Origin: Gordonibacter massiliensis (ex Traore et al. 2017)
GTDB lineage: Bacteria; Actinomycetota; Coriobacteriia; Coriobacteriales; Eggerthellaceae
DNA: 64,000 nucleotides
NCBI GenBank assembly: GCA_900170005.1
Contig: LT827128.1
Location: 1,116,001 to 1,180,000 of the forward strand
Reading direction: 5' to 3'
Part shown: one piece after another, positions 18,439 through 27,238 of the stretch
Layout: the number at the start of each line of letters is the position of its first letter
Position numbering within the stretch: the stretch's first letter is position 1
Notes under the pieces: generated by a model
Told to the model about the DNA's origin: nothing
Seen by the model: the letters and a program-made list of their open reading frames with translations, nothing else
Databases searched by the model: none
Made by a program: the position numbers and the translations under genes

Positions 18439-20787
18439 CTACCGCAGAGCCTCCACGGCGATGCCCTGCGCGGTCAATTTGCACGAAACATCCCCCTCCT
18501 CGTCGGTGCGCCGCACCTGCGCGCCCGCGTCGGCCAGCTCTTGGAGCGTCTTGTCCGCCGGATGGCCGTAGCGGTTGCCCGCGCCCGCGCTCACGAGCGC
18601 GATGCGCGGAGAGAGCGCGGCGGCCAGCTCGGGCGTGAGCGCGTTCTTCGAGCCGTGGTGGCCCACCTTGAGCACGTCGACGCGGCCCACGAGACCCCGA
18701 TCCTCCATCTCGGCCAGCTGCTCGTGCTCGGCGTCGCCGGTGAAGAGCGCCGTCCAATCCGGGTTGCCGTCGCCGTCGGGGTCGGCGCGTGCCAGCAGGC
18801 ACACGCTGTCGGCGTTGCCGCCCTCTTCGGAGAAGGCGCGCGGCCACACCACGTCGAGATCGAAGGACCCCACGCGCAGCTCGTCGCCTTGGGCGAGGCC
18901 CTGCACCCCCTCCTCGCCCACGAGAGACACGGCGTCGGCGCGCAGGCGCGCGCAGGCCTCGCACGGGCAGGAGAGCGCGTCGTTCGCCACCAGCACGCGG
19001 CCCACCTGCACTACGCCCTTCAGCGAGGCGAGCGAGCCCATGTGGTCGTCGTCGCCGTGGGTGACCACGACGGCGTCGAGCCGGTACACGGCGTGCCGGG
19101 CCAGCGCCTCGCGTAGAAGCCGGTCCTGGTTGCCCGTGTCCACGAGCACGGCGGACCCCCGGCTGCGGACGACGAACGCGTCGCCCTGCCCCACGTCGAG
19201 CATGACGATCTCGTCCCCAGCAAGGCGGGGGATGACGACGGCGACCGCGAGGGCCGCGAGGGCGGCCGCGCTCGCAAGGACGGCCGCGGCGCGGAGGCTC
19301 GGGGCGGGCCAAAGCGCCCACAGCACCGCGGCCAGCACGACGGCGCCAGCGAGGGCCGGCACCACGGGAAGGTCGACGGGCATGCTCGCATACGGCAGGG
19401 ACGCGCAGGCGCGCGCCACGGCGCAAAGCGCCTCGGCCGCCAGCGCGGCCGCTCCGAGCAGGGGCCCGCCCGCAACCGGCACGGCCAAGGCCGCGAGCGT
19501 CGCCGCCAAACCGCCCGCGCAGGCAAGCGGGAACAGCGGCGCCGCCGCCGCGTTCGCCAACGGGGCCACGAGCGACACCTGCGAGAACAGGGCCGCAGAG
19601 AGGGGTTGGGCGAGCACGCTGGAGGCGAGGGTGAGCCCGAGCGCCTCGGCGGCGAAGCGCGGCAGGCGTGGCGCGAGGCGCCCGATCCAAGCGGCAGCGA
19701 GACCGGCGAACAGCACGATGCCCAGCGTGGAGAGCACCGAAAGCGCGAACGACGCCGAGAGCGCCGTCGCGGGCGAAGATCCCACGACGGCCGCGACGCA
19801 CAGGCCCACCGCGTTCAGGCTGGCCGGGCGGCGACGCGCGAAGAACGACGTCATGCCCGCGAACGTCATGAGGGCGGCGCGCACGGCCGACACCGGCGCG
19901 GCGGACAGCGCGAGATAGCACAGCAGCAGCGCCGCCTGCACGCCCACGGCCAGCGCCCGCGGCGCGCGCAGCGCCTTGAGCCCGGCCCCCGCGAAGGCGC
20001 ACACGATGACGAGGTGCGCACCCGACACCGCCACGAGGTGCGCGAGCCCGGCCGTTTTGAACGCGTCGTAAACGTCGGAATCATCGAGCGCCGTGCGCGA
20101 GCCGCATACGAGCGCCTGCAGCACGGCGGCGCCCTCGCCACCCGCATCGCCCGCATCTCCAATGACCTCGACGGCGCGGGCCCGCACGCCCAGCAGCGCG
20201 CCGAGTGCGTCGCGCCGCTCCACCGCGTCAAGCTGCCGCAGGGTGGCCGTGGCGGCCGTGCCGCGCTGCCAGCACCAGTCAGCCTCGCGCTCGCCCGGCG
20301 CGGACAGCGACGCCTCCGCCTCAAACACGTCGCCGTAGCGCGGCGCGGGCGCGCCCTCGGGGAAGCGCAGGCGCACGTCCACGGCGCGGCCCGAAGCCAA
20401 TCGGACGCGGGCGGCGCACTGGGCTCCGTACAGGCTGGCGTCGCCGTCTTCGAGCGCCTCGAACCGCAGGCGTCCCGGAGGCTCGTCGGCGGCCTCTTGC
20501 CATGCGGCGTGCAGCGAGGCCGCGCCTCCGCAGCCGCAGGCGGCGCCCGCGAGCGCCCCGAGCACGACGCACCAGGCGAGCACGCCGCGTCGACGGCCAA
20601 GCAGGGCCGCGACGGCACCGGCCGCGGCCGCCAGGCACGCGGCGCCGAGCGCCAGGCACGCCTGCAGGCTCCAAGCCTGCGCGGCGGCGTAGACGGCCGC
20701 GCAGGACGCCCACAGCCCCAGCCCGCATGCGAGCACCGGCGGCAGGGCCGGGCGCGGGGGCATCGGAGGCGCGTATCGGCGCGGCAC
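18439..20787 (-). CDS. comEC: ComEC/Rec2-family DNA uptake channel protein
   Basis: The 782-aa polytopic protein has a DUF4131-like N-terminus, the Competence membrane domain (AGLAHLVAVSGAHLVIVCAFAG and following helices, around residues 230-500) and a C-terminal metallo-beta-lactamase-like domain (VMLDVGQGDAFVV, THGDDDHMGS, FTGDAEHEQ, KVGHHGSKN). ComEC moves single-stranded DNA across the membrane in transformation. The start is a GTG 3 nt after comEA; a downstream ATG cannot be excluded. No other competence pilus genes are seen in this window. Confidence 0.92.
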   Translation of the reverse strand: MPRRYAPPMPPRPALPPVLACGLGLWASCAAVYAAAQAWSLQACLALGAACLAAAAGAVAALLGRRRGVLAWCVVLGALAGAACGCGGAASLHAAWQEAADEPPGRLRFEALEDGDASLYGAQCAARVRLASGRAVDVRLRFPEGAPAPRYGDVFEAEASLSAPGEREADWCWQRGTAATATLRQLDAVERRDALGALLGVRARAVEVIGDAGDAGGEGAAVLQALVCGSRTALDDSDVYDAFKTAGLAHLVAVSGAHLVIVCAFAGAGLKALRAPRALAVGVQAALLLCYLALSAAPVSAVRAALMTFAGMTSFFARRRPASLNAVGLCVAAVVGSSPATALSASFALSVLSTLGIVLFAGLAAAWIGRLAPRLPRFAAEALGLTLASSVLAQPLSAALFSQVSLVAPLANAAAAPLFPLACAGGLAATLAALAVPVAGGPLLGAAALAAEALCAVARACASLPYASMPVDLPVVPALAGAVVLAAVLWALWPAPSLRAAAVLASAAALAALAVAVVIPRLAGDEIVMLDVGQGDAFVVRSRGSAVLVDTGNQDRLLREALARHAVYRLDAVVVTHGDDDHMGSLASLKGVVQVGRVLVANDALSCPCEACARLRADAVSLVGEEGVQGLAQGDELRVGSFDLDVVWPRAFSEEGGNADSVCLLARADPDGDGNPDWTALFTGDAEHEQLAEMEDRGLVGRVDVLKVGHHGSKNALTPELAAALSPRIALVSAGAGNRYGHPADKTLQELADAGAQVRRTDEEGDVSCKLTAQGIAVEALR

Positions 20788-20790
20788 GGG

Positions 20791-21459
20791 TCAGCCGACG
20801 CAGATCGCGTCGGCGAGCGCCGCGAACTTCTTGTCGCCGATGCCCGACACGCGCTTCAGGTCCTCGGCCGTTTTGAAGGGTCCGTTGGCCTCGCGATCGG
20901 CCACGATCTTCTCGGCCGTGGAGGCGCCCACGCCGGGAAGCGCGTCAAGTTCGGCCGCCGAGGCCGTGTTGATGTTGATTTTGCCGCCCGCCGCGACAGA
21001 ACCGGCCTCCCCCGCCGCAGACGAGCCCTGCGCCGCCGCGGCGGCGTCGGTCTCGCTCGGAACGACCACCTGCTCGCCGTCGGAAACGGCCCGCGCGAGG
21101 TTGAGGGCGTCGCGCGCGGCCCCGTCGGCGAAGCCGCCCGCCGCCTCGATGGCGTCGAGCACCCGCGCGCCCTCGGCCAGGTCGTACACCCCGGGCGTGG
21201 ACACCGCGCCGCCCACGTGCACGCGCATCGGCGGAGCCGGAGCCGGCTCGGAACCCGCGCCTGCGCCGTTGCCGGCCTGCTCCGTGCTCTCCGACCGCTC
21301 GACCGCGAAGCCCTCCGACGTCGCCGCATCGAGCAGCAGCTTCCCCGCCCCCGCCATGACTACGATCGCCACGGCGGCGACCCCCGCCAGCACGGGCAGG
21401 CGCGCGCCCGACAAGTGCAGCCGCGCCCGCCACGACTCCGCGCTCCGCTGAAACGACAT
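20791..21459 (-). CDS. comEA: ComEA-family DNA-binding protein
   Basis: A 222-aa membrane-anchored DNA receptor candidate. It has an N-terminal helix at about residues 20-45, a linker, an SLBB domain (MRVHVGGAVSTPGVYDLAEG), an Ala/Ser-rich spacer and a C-terminal helix-hairpin-helix DNA-binding domain (ININTASAAELDALPGVG, then a second hairpin RVSGIGDKKF). GGGGAGG precedes the ATG. It begins the comEA-comEC-holA unit. Confidence 0.92.
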   Translation of the reverse strand: MSFQRSAESWRARLHLSGARLPVLAGVAAVAIVVMAGAGKLLLDAATSEGFAVERSESTEQAGNGAGAGSEPAPAPPMRVHVGGAVSTPGVYDLAEGARVLDAIEAAGGFADGAARDALNLARAVSDGEQVVVPSETDAAAAAQGSSAAGEAGSVAAGGKININTASAAELDALPGVGASTAEKIVADREANGPFKTAEDLKRVSGIGDKKFAALADAICVG

Positions 21460-21756
21460 GGCCCCTCCCCGCTTCCGACCGACACGCCGCAGGCGGACGC
21501 CGCCCGAGTTAGGTAGCGGCGCCCGTACCCGCAGCCCCGATCATAGCGCCGCGACCTTGCACGGCGACCGTCGGAAACCCAACGCGCAGCCAACGCGGAC
21601 CTTCCGCGCATCCAACGCCGCCGCCGTCGAAACCTTGCACGGATCCAACGTGCATCCAACGCGGTTCCAACCAAAACCAAACGCCTGCGGAGTTTTCCAC
21701 AGGCGTTCGGCATATTCGAGAAGAAGGGTTTGCGGGAGCGACCCCGCAGGGGCGGA
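21460..21756. other. Intergenic region with short CCAACGC direct repeats
   Basis: About 297 bp between thiI and comEA. In 21575-21675 the word TCCAACG or CCAACGC recurs at least five times at irregular spacing. The thiI terminator lies at 21680-21707. No gene is supported. Confidence 0.5.
21680..21707 (-). terminator. Rho-independent terminator of thiI
   Basis: AACGCCTG (21680-21687) pairs with CAGGCGTT (21700-21707), extended by GGA/TCC past one mismatch. On the minus strand the stem is followed by TGGTTTTGGTT, a T-rich stretch. Confidence 0.75.
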
Positions 21757-22965
21757 CTAGCGCGCCTTCGGCTTGTAGGCGGGGCAGGCGTAGTCGCGGA
21801 CCTCGACGGCCTCCACGATCTCGGCCACCCAGCGCTCGACGGGCAACGCGGACTCCACCTCGCGCACCACTGGCAGCTTCGCATGTGTTTCGGGGCTGCG
21901 CGGCATGAACAGCGTACAGCAGTCGGGCGCGTCCTGGGACGATATCTCGTAGGAGCCCAGCCGCTGCGCCTCGCCGATGATCTCCAGCTTGTCCGTGCCG
22001 ATGAGCGGGCGGAACACCGGCATGTCCACCGCGTCGTCGGTGGCGCGGATGTTGTCGAGCGTCTGCGAGGCCACCTGCCCCAGGCTCTCCCCCGTCACGA
22101 GCGCGCCCGCGCGCTCGCGCGCGGCCAGCGCCTCGGCCACTTTGAACATGAGGCGGCGGTACATGATCACGCGCAGCTCGGGCGGCACGGCGAGCGCGAT
22201 CTCGCGTTGGTAGTCGCCGAACGGAACCGTGTACACGCGCGCGATGCAGCCGGTGCGCTCCAGCACGCGCGCGATGTCGTCCACCAGGTACTCGCTCGCG
22301 TCCGAGGTCTGCGGCCGCCCGGAGAAGTGCACGCCGATGCACACCGCGCCGCGTCGCGCCAGCTTCCACGTGGCCACCGGCGAGTCGATGCCGCTCGACA
22401 GCAGGCACATCACCTTGCCGGAGCTGCCCACCGGCAAGCCTCCCACGCCCGGCACGGAGCGCGCGTACACGTACGACGCGTTTTGAACCACCTCGACGCC
22501 CACGGTGACGTCGGGATCCTTCATGCGCACGCCCTTGTTGGGATACGCGTCGCAGAGCGCCCCGCCGATGATCCGGTTCATGTCCATCGACCCCGTGGCG
22601 AAGTCGGTGTGGTTGCGCCGCGCCGCCACCTTGAACGTGGAGAATTCCCCCGCCTCGGTGAGCGCGAGCACGGCCGCCTCGACCATCTCGTCCAGGTCGC
22701 GCTCGCATTTGTAGCCGCTCGACACGCGCGCCACGCCCGGCACGCGGCCGATGACCTCGGACGCCGCGACGGACGTGTCCCAATCGGCGCCCTCGCGCAG
22801 AAACACGCACAGCCGCCCCGAAATGCGATGGATCGTCACCACGGGGAAGCCGGCCAGCAGCGCCTCGAGGTTCTTCAGGAGCCTTGTCTCGAACGAGGCG
22901 CGGTTGTGCCCCTTGAGGCCGATTTCGTGGTAGTGGACGAGGATGATGCGTTGGAAGTCAGTCAT
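21757..22965 (-). CDS. thiI: tRNA 4-thiouridine sulfurtransferase ThiI
   Basis: An ATP-dependent enzyme that thiolates U8 of tRNA and, in some species, supplies sulfur for thiamine thiazole. The 402-aa product has a ferredoxin-like/THUMP N-terminus (MTDFQRIILVHYHEIGLKG) and the PP-loop LLSSGIDSPVATW. It ends near residue 400 and lacks the C-terminal rhodanese domain of the E. coli protein, like most Gram-positive ThiI. A terminator follows. Confidence 0.93.
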   Translation of the reverse strand: MTDFQRIILVHYHEIGLKGHNRASFETRLLKNLEALLAGFPVVTIHRISGRLCVFLREGADWDTSVAASEVIGRVPGVARVSSGYKCERDLDEMVEAAVLALTEAGEFSTFKVAARRNHTDFATGSMDMNRIIGGALCDAYPNKGVRMKDPDVTVGVEVVQNASYVYARSVPGVGGLPVGSSGKVMCLLSSGIDSPVATWKLARRGAVCIGVHFSGRPQTSDASEYLVDDIARVLERTGCIARVYTVPFGDYQREIALAVPPELRVIMYRRLMFKVAEALAARERAGALVTGESLGQVASQTLDNIRATDDAVDMPVFRPLIGTDKLEIIGEAQRLGSYEISSQDAPDCCTLFMPRSPETHAKLPVVREVESALPVERWVAEIVEAVEVRDYACPAYKPKAR

Positions 22966-23215
22966 GGAAGTCTCTCATGTCGAACGATTCGCGCGAAGCG
23001 CGTGCGTTGCTTGTGCGAGACGCACTCGATTCGCGCGTAGCGCGAAAACGGCCGCACAGGTTGGCGTAGTAAGTCAGCGAGAAGCCCCACGGTCGTTCAG
23101 ATGCCGCGAAAGCAACTTGAAGCGTGCTTCTGCACGCGAGGGTTGCTTGGAGCGAGCAGCTGGGCGACCGTGGGGCTTCGCAGTGTCGGCAGGTTCCGCC
23201 GAGAACGGCGGAACC
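22966..23215. other. Structured intergenic region between rpoZ and thiI
   Basis: About 250 bp with no gene. It has a dyad built on CGCGCGAAGCGCG / CGCGCGTAGCGCG near 22990-23045 and the long nested hairpin at 23081-23179. Confidence 0.6.
23081..23179. repeat. Long three-stem hairpin downstream of rpoZ
   Basis: GAAGCCCCACGGTCG (23081-23095) and CGACCGTGGGGCTTC (23165-23179) are a perfect 15-bp inverted repeat. Nested inside are AAGCAAC with GTTGCTT and GCGTGC with GCACGC around TTCT. All three helices stack into one rod, so it could be the rpoZ transcript end, a small RNA or a mobile palindrome. Confidence 0.65.
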
Positions 23216-23476
23216 CTAATGGTTCTTGATATCGATGGAGTTCGGGTCGTACGACACCTCGCCGCGGGCGATCTCGTTGAACGCGAGCGACAGCGGCTTC
23301 TTGTCGGCGGCGCGGGCGATCTCCACGGCCGTCTGCAGCTGGATGGCGCGATCGCGCTGTCCGCGCATCATGTCGTTGATGTCGTGCGCGCGCTTCGACG
23401 CCAGGGCGCACAGCAGGAAACGGTCGTTGTCCGTCTTGTTCAGCAGCGCGTCGATCTTAGGTTCGATGATGCTCAT
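23216..23476 (-). CDS. rpoZ: RNA polymerase omega subunit
   Basis: An 86-aa accessory subunit that aids beta-prime folding and assembly. The ATG at 23476 (MSIIEPKIDALLNKTDNDRF) is chosen to give the family N-terminus, not the longer frame that overlaps gmk. The typical helix follows in LLCALASKRAHDINDMMRGQ. It begins 7 bp after the gmk stop, as in other Actinobacteria (mihF-gmk-rpoZ). Confidence 0.93.
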   Translation of the reverse strand: MSIIEPKIDALLNKTDNDRFLLCALASKRAHDINDMMRGQRDRAIQLQTAVEIARAADKKPLSLAFNEIARGEVSYDPNSIDIKNH

Positions 23477-23483
23477 ATATCGT

Positions 23484-24056
23484 TTAACCTCGTGCTTTCT
23501 CAGCTTGCTCGTTGACGTAGCCCACCAACGCGGCGACGGCCTCGTCAAGGTTGTCGTTTACCAGCCGCATATCATACTCCATTTTGTGCGAAAGCTCCAC
23601 TGCGGCCGCCTGCATGCGCTTCTCGATGACCTCGTCGGTCTCGGTGCCGCGTCCCCGCAAGCGCTCTTCGAGCACCTCGAGCGAGGGCGGTTCGATGAAC
23701 ACGAGGTGGGCCGAGGGCATCTTGTCGCGAACCTGGAAGGCGCCCTGCACGTCGATCTCGAGGATGACCTGGTCGCCGCGGGCCATGTGCTCCTCGACGG
23801 TCGCGCGCGGCGTGCCGTAGCGGTTGCCAGCGTAGGTCGCCCACTCCAAAAGCCCGTCGGTGTCCACCAGGTTCTGGAACTCCTCGGCGGTGGCGAACCG
23901 ATAATGCACGCCGTCGACCTCGCCCTCGCGCGGAGCGCGCGTCGTCACGGAGCGCGACACCCAGGCGTCGGGCACCTCGCGCAACAGGCGGGCCACCAGC
24001 GTGCCCTTGCCGGCACCTGATGGCCCTGAAATAACGAACAGATTGCCGTGTCGCAT
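23484..24056 (-). CDS. gmk: Guanylate kinase
   Basis: It phosphorylates GMP to GDP with ATP. The 190-aa product has the P-loop GPSGAGKGT at residues 11-19, the GMP-binding segment SVTTRAPREGEVDGVHYRF and the lid region ERLRGRGTE. It begins 8 nt after mihF and has no strong ribosome site of its own, so coupling is likely. Confidence 0.96.
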   Translation of the reverse strand: MRHGNLFVISGPSGAGKGTLVARLLREVPDAWVSRSVTTRAPREGEVDGVHYRFATAEEFQNLVDTDGLLEWATYAGNRYGTPRATVEEHMARGDQVILEIDVQGAFQVRDKMPSAHLVFIEPPSLEVLEERLRGRGTETDEVIEKRMQAAAVELSHKMEYDMRLVNDNLDEAVAALVGYVNEQAEKARG

Positions 24057-24064
24057 ACGGCGTG

Positions 24065-24373
24065 TTAGCCCAGACGCTCCAGAAGGGCGGTCTGCTGGCG
24101 CTCGCCCAAACCGCGCAGGCGACGGCTCTCGGCGATCTGCAGCTCCTTCATGATCTTCTCGGCCTTGGCCTTGCCGTAGCCCGGCATGGTCTCGATGAGC
24201 GTGGACACCTTCATACGGCCCACTACGGGGTCGTTCTTCATTTCGAGGACTTTCGCCAAGGTGAGCTTGCCGCTCTTCAGCTCGTCGCGAACCTCAGCGC
24301 GCTTGATGCGAGCCGCCTTCGCCTTCTCCAGGGCCGCCTGACGTTCTTCCGGGCTGAGTTGAGGAATAGCCAT
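24065..24373 (-). CDS. mihF: Actinobacterial integration host factor MihF
   Basis: A nucleoid-associated DNA-binding protein with one helix-two-turn-helix domain, unrelated to proteobacterial IHF. The 102-aa product starts MAIPQLSPEERQAALEKAKA and has the conserved KVSTLIETMPGYGKAKAEKIMKEL. The ATG at 24373 is chosen because GAAGGAG lies 9 nt upstream; the longer frame is not needed. A palindrome (24405-24419) overlaps its promoter region. Confidence 0.93.
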   Translation of the reverse strand: MAIPQLSPEERQAALEKAKAARIKRAEVRDELKSGKLTLAKVLEMKNDPVVGRMKVSTLIETMPGYGKAKAEKIMKELQIAESRRLRGLGERQQTALLERLG

Positions 24374-24404
24374 CTGTTTCTCTCCTTCTTCTCCAAAGCG
24401 ATTC

Positions 24405-24419
24405 CGTGATACTATCACG
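24405..24419. promoter_or_regulatory. Perfect palindrome upstream of mihF
   Basis: CGTGATA-C-TATCACG is a perfect dyad 32 nt before the mihF ATG. It covers the likely -10 area (TAGTAT on the minus strand). A repressor site, possibly autoregulatory, is inferred. Confidence 0.45.
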
Positions 24420-24589
24420 CAATTATCCGTCTTGCCTTGTCAATCGCTGTAATTCCAAAAAATTCTAACGCGACGCCACACATTGTATGAGCAGCTTCCC
24501 GATAAAACCCTTTTTCGTCGCCTAACCGTTACATTCCGCCCCGCCCGAGGTCGGAAGCGGGAAACAACCGAGAAGGGGCGGCGCGCAGG

Positions 24590-25315
24590 TTACAGTTCCG
24601 CTACGATGGCCTCGAACGCGGCCGCCGGGTCGGGCGCCTGGGTTATGGGGCGGCCGATGACGAGATGCGAGGCGCCGTTGGCGAACGCCTGGGCCGGCGT
24701 GGCCACGCGGCTCTGGTCGCCCTTGTCGCTTCCCGCCGGGCGCACGCCGGGCGTGACGATGTAGGCGTCGGGACCCAGGATGTCGCGCAGGCGCGCAGCC
24801 TCTTGCGGCGAGGCCACCACGCCCGAGATGCCGGCGCGCTTCGCCTGCTCGGCCAGCACCACCACCTGGTCGGACATGGCGCGGCTCACGCCCGTCTCGG
24901 CCAGCGCGGCGTCGTTCATGCTCGTGAGCACCGTGATGCCGAGCGTGGCCGGCACGTCGTAACCGTACTCGGCCGCCGCGCGCACAGCTCCCCGCTGGGC
25001 CGCCTGCATCATGTCGACGCCGCCCACCGTGTGCATGGTGAGCATGTCGGCCCCGCTGCCGGCGGCGGCGTACGCGGCGCCCTCCACCTGGTGCGGGATG
25101 TCGTGGAACTTGAGGTCGAGGAACACCTTGAAGCCGCGCTCCTTGAGCGCGTACACGATGGCCGGGCCGTTCGCGTAGAACAGCGTCATGCCCACCTTCA
25201 TCCACGCGGCCTTGCCCTGAAGCTGGTCGGCGAGGTCGAAGGCCTCCTCGATGCCGCAGTCGAGCGCCACGATCACGCGATCGCGCGCGGGGACCTTCTC
25301 GAACGAACTTAGCAT
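24590..25315 (-). CDS. pyrF: Orotidine 5'-phosphate decarboxylase
   Basis: The last step of UMP synthesis, decarboxylating OMP. The 241-aa TIM-barrel product has VIVALDCG, the catalytic Lys/Asp run DLKFHDIPHQV and phosphate-binding VTPGVRP and LVIGRPIT. The ATG at 25315 overlaps the pyrD stop by 7 nt, so it is coupled. A longer upstream frame is ignored. Confidence 0.94.
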   Translation of the reverse strand: MLSSFEKVPARDRVIVALDCGIEEAFDLADQLQGKAAWMKVGMTLFYANGPAIVYALKERGFKVFLDLKFHDIPHQVEGAAYAAAGSGADMLTMHTVGGVDMMQAAQRGAVRAAAEYGYDVPATLGITVLTSMNDAALAETGVSRAMSDQVVVLAEQAKRAGISGVVASPQEAARLRDILGPDAYIVTPGVRPAGSDKGDQSRVATPAQAFANGASHLVIGRPITQAPDPAAAFEAIVAEL

Positions 25316-26262
25316 TCCAACGCTCCTATCAGTTCGCGCACGTCCTGTACGCCCTGTTCCTCGCAATACTGCGCTATCCCGTCCACGATTTCAACCGAAG
25401 CGCGCGGATTCACGAAATTCACCGTACCGGCCGCCACGGACGTGGCTCCTGCCAGCATGAACTCCACGGCGTCGATGCCGGTCGAGATGCCGCCCATGCC
25501 GAGCAGCGGCACCGACACGGCCCGATGCACCTCCCACACCATGCGCAGCGCCACGGGCTTCACGGCCGGGCCCGAAAGGCCGCCCACCACGCGGGCGAGC
25601 TGGGGCCGGCGGCGCTTCGCGTCGACGGCCATGCCCAGAAGCGTGTTGATGAGCGACAGCGCGTCCGCGCCGGCCGCCTCGGCCGCGCGCGCGATCTCGG
25701 CGACGTCGGTGACGTTCGGCGTGAGCTTCACGATGAGCGGGCGCTTCGTGGCGGCGCGGCAGCGGCCCACCACGGCCTCAACGCTGTCCGTGCACGTGCC
25801 GATGGTCATGCCGCCCGCGTCCACGTTCGGACACGAGATGTTCACCTCGTAGGCGTCCACCGGCGCGTCTTCCAGCGCCTCGATGACCTGCACGTACTCG
25901 TCGAAGCTGTGGCCCGACACGTTCACGATGACCGTCGCGCCGCGCTCCTGCAGCCACGGCAGGTCGTGCTCCTTCAAATGCGCCACACCGGGGTTCTGCA
26001 GGCCGATGGAGTTCAGCATGCCGCTCGGCGTCTCGGCGATGCGGGGGCTCGCGTTGCCCTCCCAACCGTTCAGCGACACGCCCTTGGTGGTCACGGCGCC
26101 GAGCGAGCCGACGTCCACGAAGTCCCCGTACTCCCGCCCCGCCGCGAACGTCCCCGAAGCCGTCGTCACCGGGTTCTTCATCTCCAGCCCGCCCAGGTTC
26201 ACCGCCATGCTCACCTTCGTGGGGGCCGTCGTCTGCGGCAGCGCGTTTTCTATCTCGCCCAT
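25309..26262 (-). CDS. pyrD: Dihydroorotate dehydrogenase B, catalytic subunit
   Basis: It oxidises dihydroorotate to orotate with FMN and passes electrons through PyrK to NAD+. The 317-aa product has the catalytic Cys in NISCPN, FMN contacts in ASGTFAAGREYG and GMGGISTGIDAVEFMLAGA. Pairing with an adjacent pyrK marks it as class 1B. Its ATG directly abuts the pyrK stop. Confidence 0.94.
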   Translation of the reverse strand: MGEIENALPQTTAPTKVSMAVNLGGLEMKNPVTTASGTFAAGREYGDFVDVGSLGAVTTKGVSLNGWEGNASPRIAETPSGMLNSIGLQNPGVAHLKEHDLPWLQERGATVIVNVSGHSFDEYVQVIEALEDAPVDAYEVNISCPNVDAGGMTIGTCTDSVEAVVGRCRAATKRPLIVKLTPNVTDVAEIARAAEAAGADALSLINTLLGMAVDAKRRRPQLARVVGGLSGPAVKPVALRMVWEVHRAVSVPLLGMGGISTGIDAVEFMLAGATSVAAGTVNFVNPRASVEIVDGIAQYCEEQGVQDVRELIGALEC

Positions 26263-27060
26263 CTACCACACCACCTTCCGCGCGTCGAATACGGGACCGT
26301 CGACGCAGGCGCGCTTTTTGCCGTCAACCGTGTCGACCACGCACGACAGGCACGCGCCGATGCCGCAGGCCATGCGCTTCTCAAGCGAGACCTCGCAGGG
26401 CACGCCCGCTTCGGCGGACATGCCGGCCACGATCTTCATAAGGGGCTCGGGGCCGCATACGGCCAGGTAATCGTATTGCTCGCCCGCCTCGGAGGCTTCT
26501 GCCAGCGCCTCGGCGACAAGCGAGGTGCAGAAGCCCTCGCGCCCGAAGCTGCCGTCGTCGGTGGCGCAGCGCGGCGGCGCGTCGAGCAGCTCCTCGTAGC
26601 GGGCCCGGCACGTGAGCGCCTGCTCGGTCTGCGCGCCCAGCACCACGTCCGTGCGCGCGCCTGCGGCTGCGAGCGACTCGGCCAGCATGAACAGCGGAGC
26701 CGCGCCCACGCCGCCGCCCACGAGCAGCGCGCGTTTCGCGTCGGCGGGATGCCAGGCGCGCCCGACGGGGCCGATAAGCTCGGCGTCGCCGCACTGCCCC
26801 GGCACGAGGCCCGTCATGTGCTCGCTGCCGAAGCCCACCGCCTGGTAGAGGATCTCCAACGTGCCGGTGCGCACGTCGCGCGCGTACACCGAGAACGGGC
26901 GGCGCAGGATATGCGCCTCCATGCCCGGCACCTTCATATGCACGAACTGCCCCGGCTCGATGCCCGCCGCGATGTCGGGCGCATCGAGCGTCATGAGGTA
27001 GAGGTTCGGGCCGACCTTCGCATTCGCAAGGATGCGCGCCCGCTCGTTGACGAGTGCCAC
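26263..27060 (-). CDS. pyrK: Dihydroorotate dehydrogenase B, electron-transfer subunit
   Basis: An FAD and [2Fe-2S] protein that links PyrD to NAD+. The GTG at 27060 (VALVNERARILANAK) is chosen because AAAGGAC lies 4 nt upstream and the product then has 265 residues; the open frame runs about 75 codons further but looks non-coding. FAD site RRPFSVYARD, nucleotide loop LLVGGGVGAAPLF and the cluster Cys in ACGIGACLSC plus a later Cys are visible. First gene of pyrK-pyrD-pyrF. Confidence 0.92.
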   Translation of the reverse strand: MALVNERARILANAKVGPNLYLMTLDAPDIAAGIEPGQFVHMKVPGMEAHILRRPFSVYARDVRTGTLEILYQAVGFGSEHMTGLVPGQCGDAELIGPVGRAWHPADAKRALLVGGGVGAAPLFMLAESLAAAGARTDVVLGAQTEQALTCRARYEELLDAPPRCATDDGSFGREGFCTSLVAEALAEASEAGEQYDYLAVCGPEPLMKIVAGMSAEAGVPCEVSLEKRMACGIGACLSCVVDTVDGKKRACVDGPVFDARKVVW

Positions 27061-27238
27061 GTTCGTCCTTTCACTCCTCGCCGCCGCTCGCAAGAGCGGC
27101 GGCGCGCGTTTCGTCTCTCGGCCGATGATTGTATCATCTGCGCGCGCGACGCGCGGCTGACAAGCCAGAATGCAAGGAATGCGCACGCGGGTACGCGGAC
27201 GCGCCGCTGACGCGACGGACGGGCGAACGGCGAAGGTC

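Noticed and set aside
21575-21675. Possible replication origin or iteron array from repeated CCAACGC words
   Set aside because: Spacing is irregular, copies are few, and there is no adjacent replication gene or AT-rich unwinding region.
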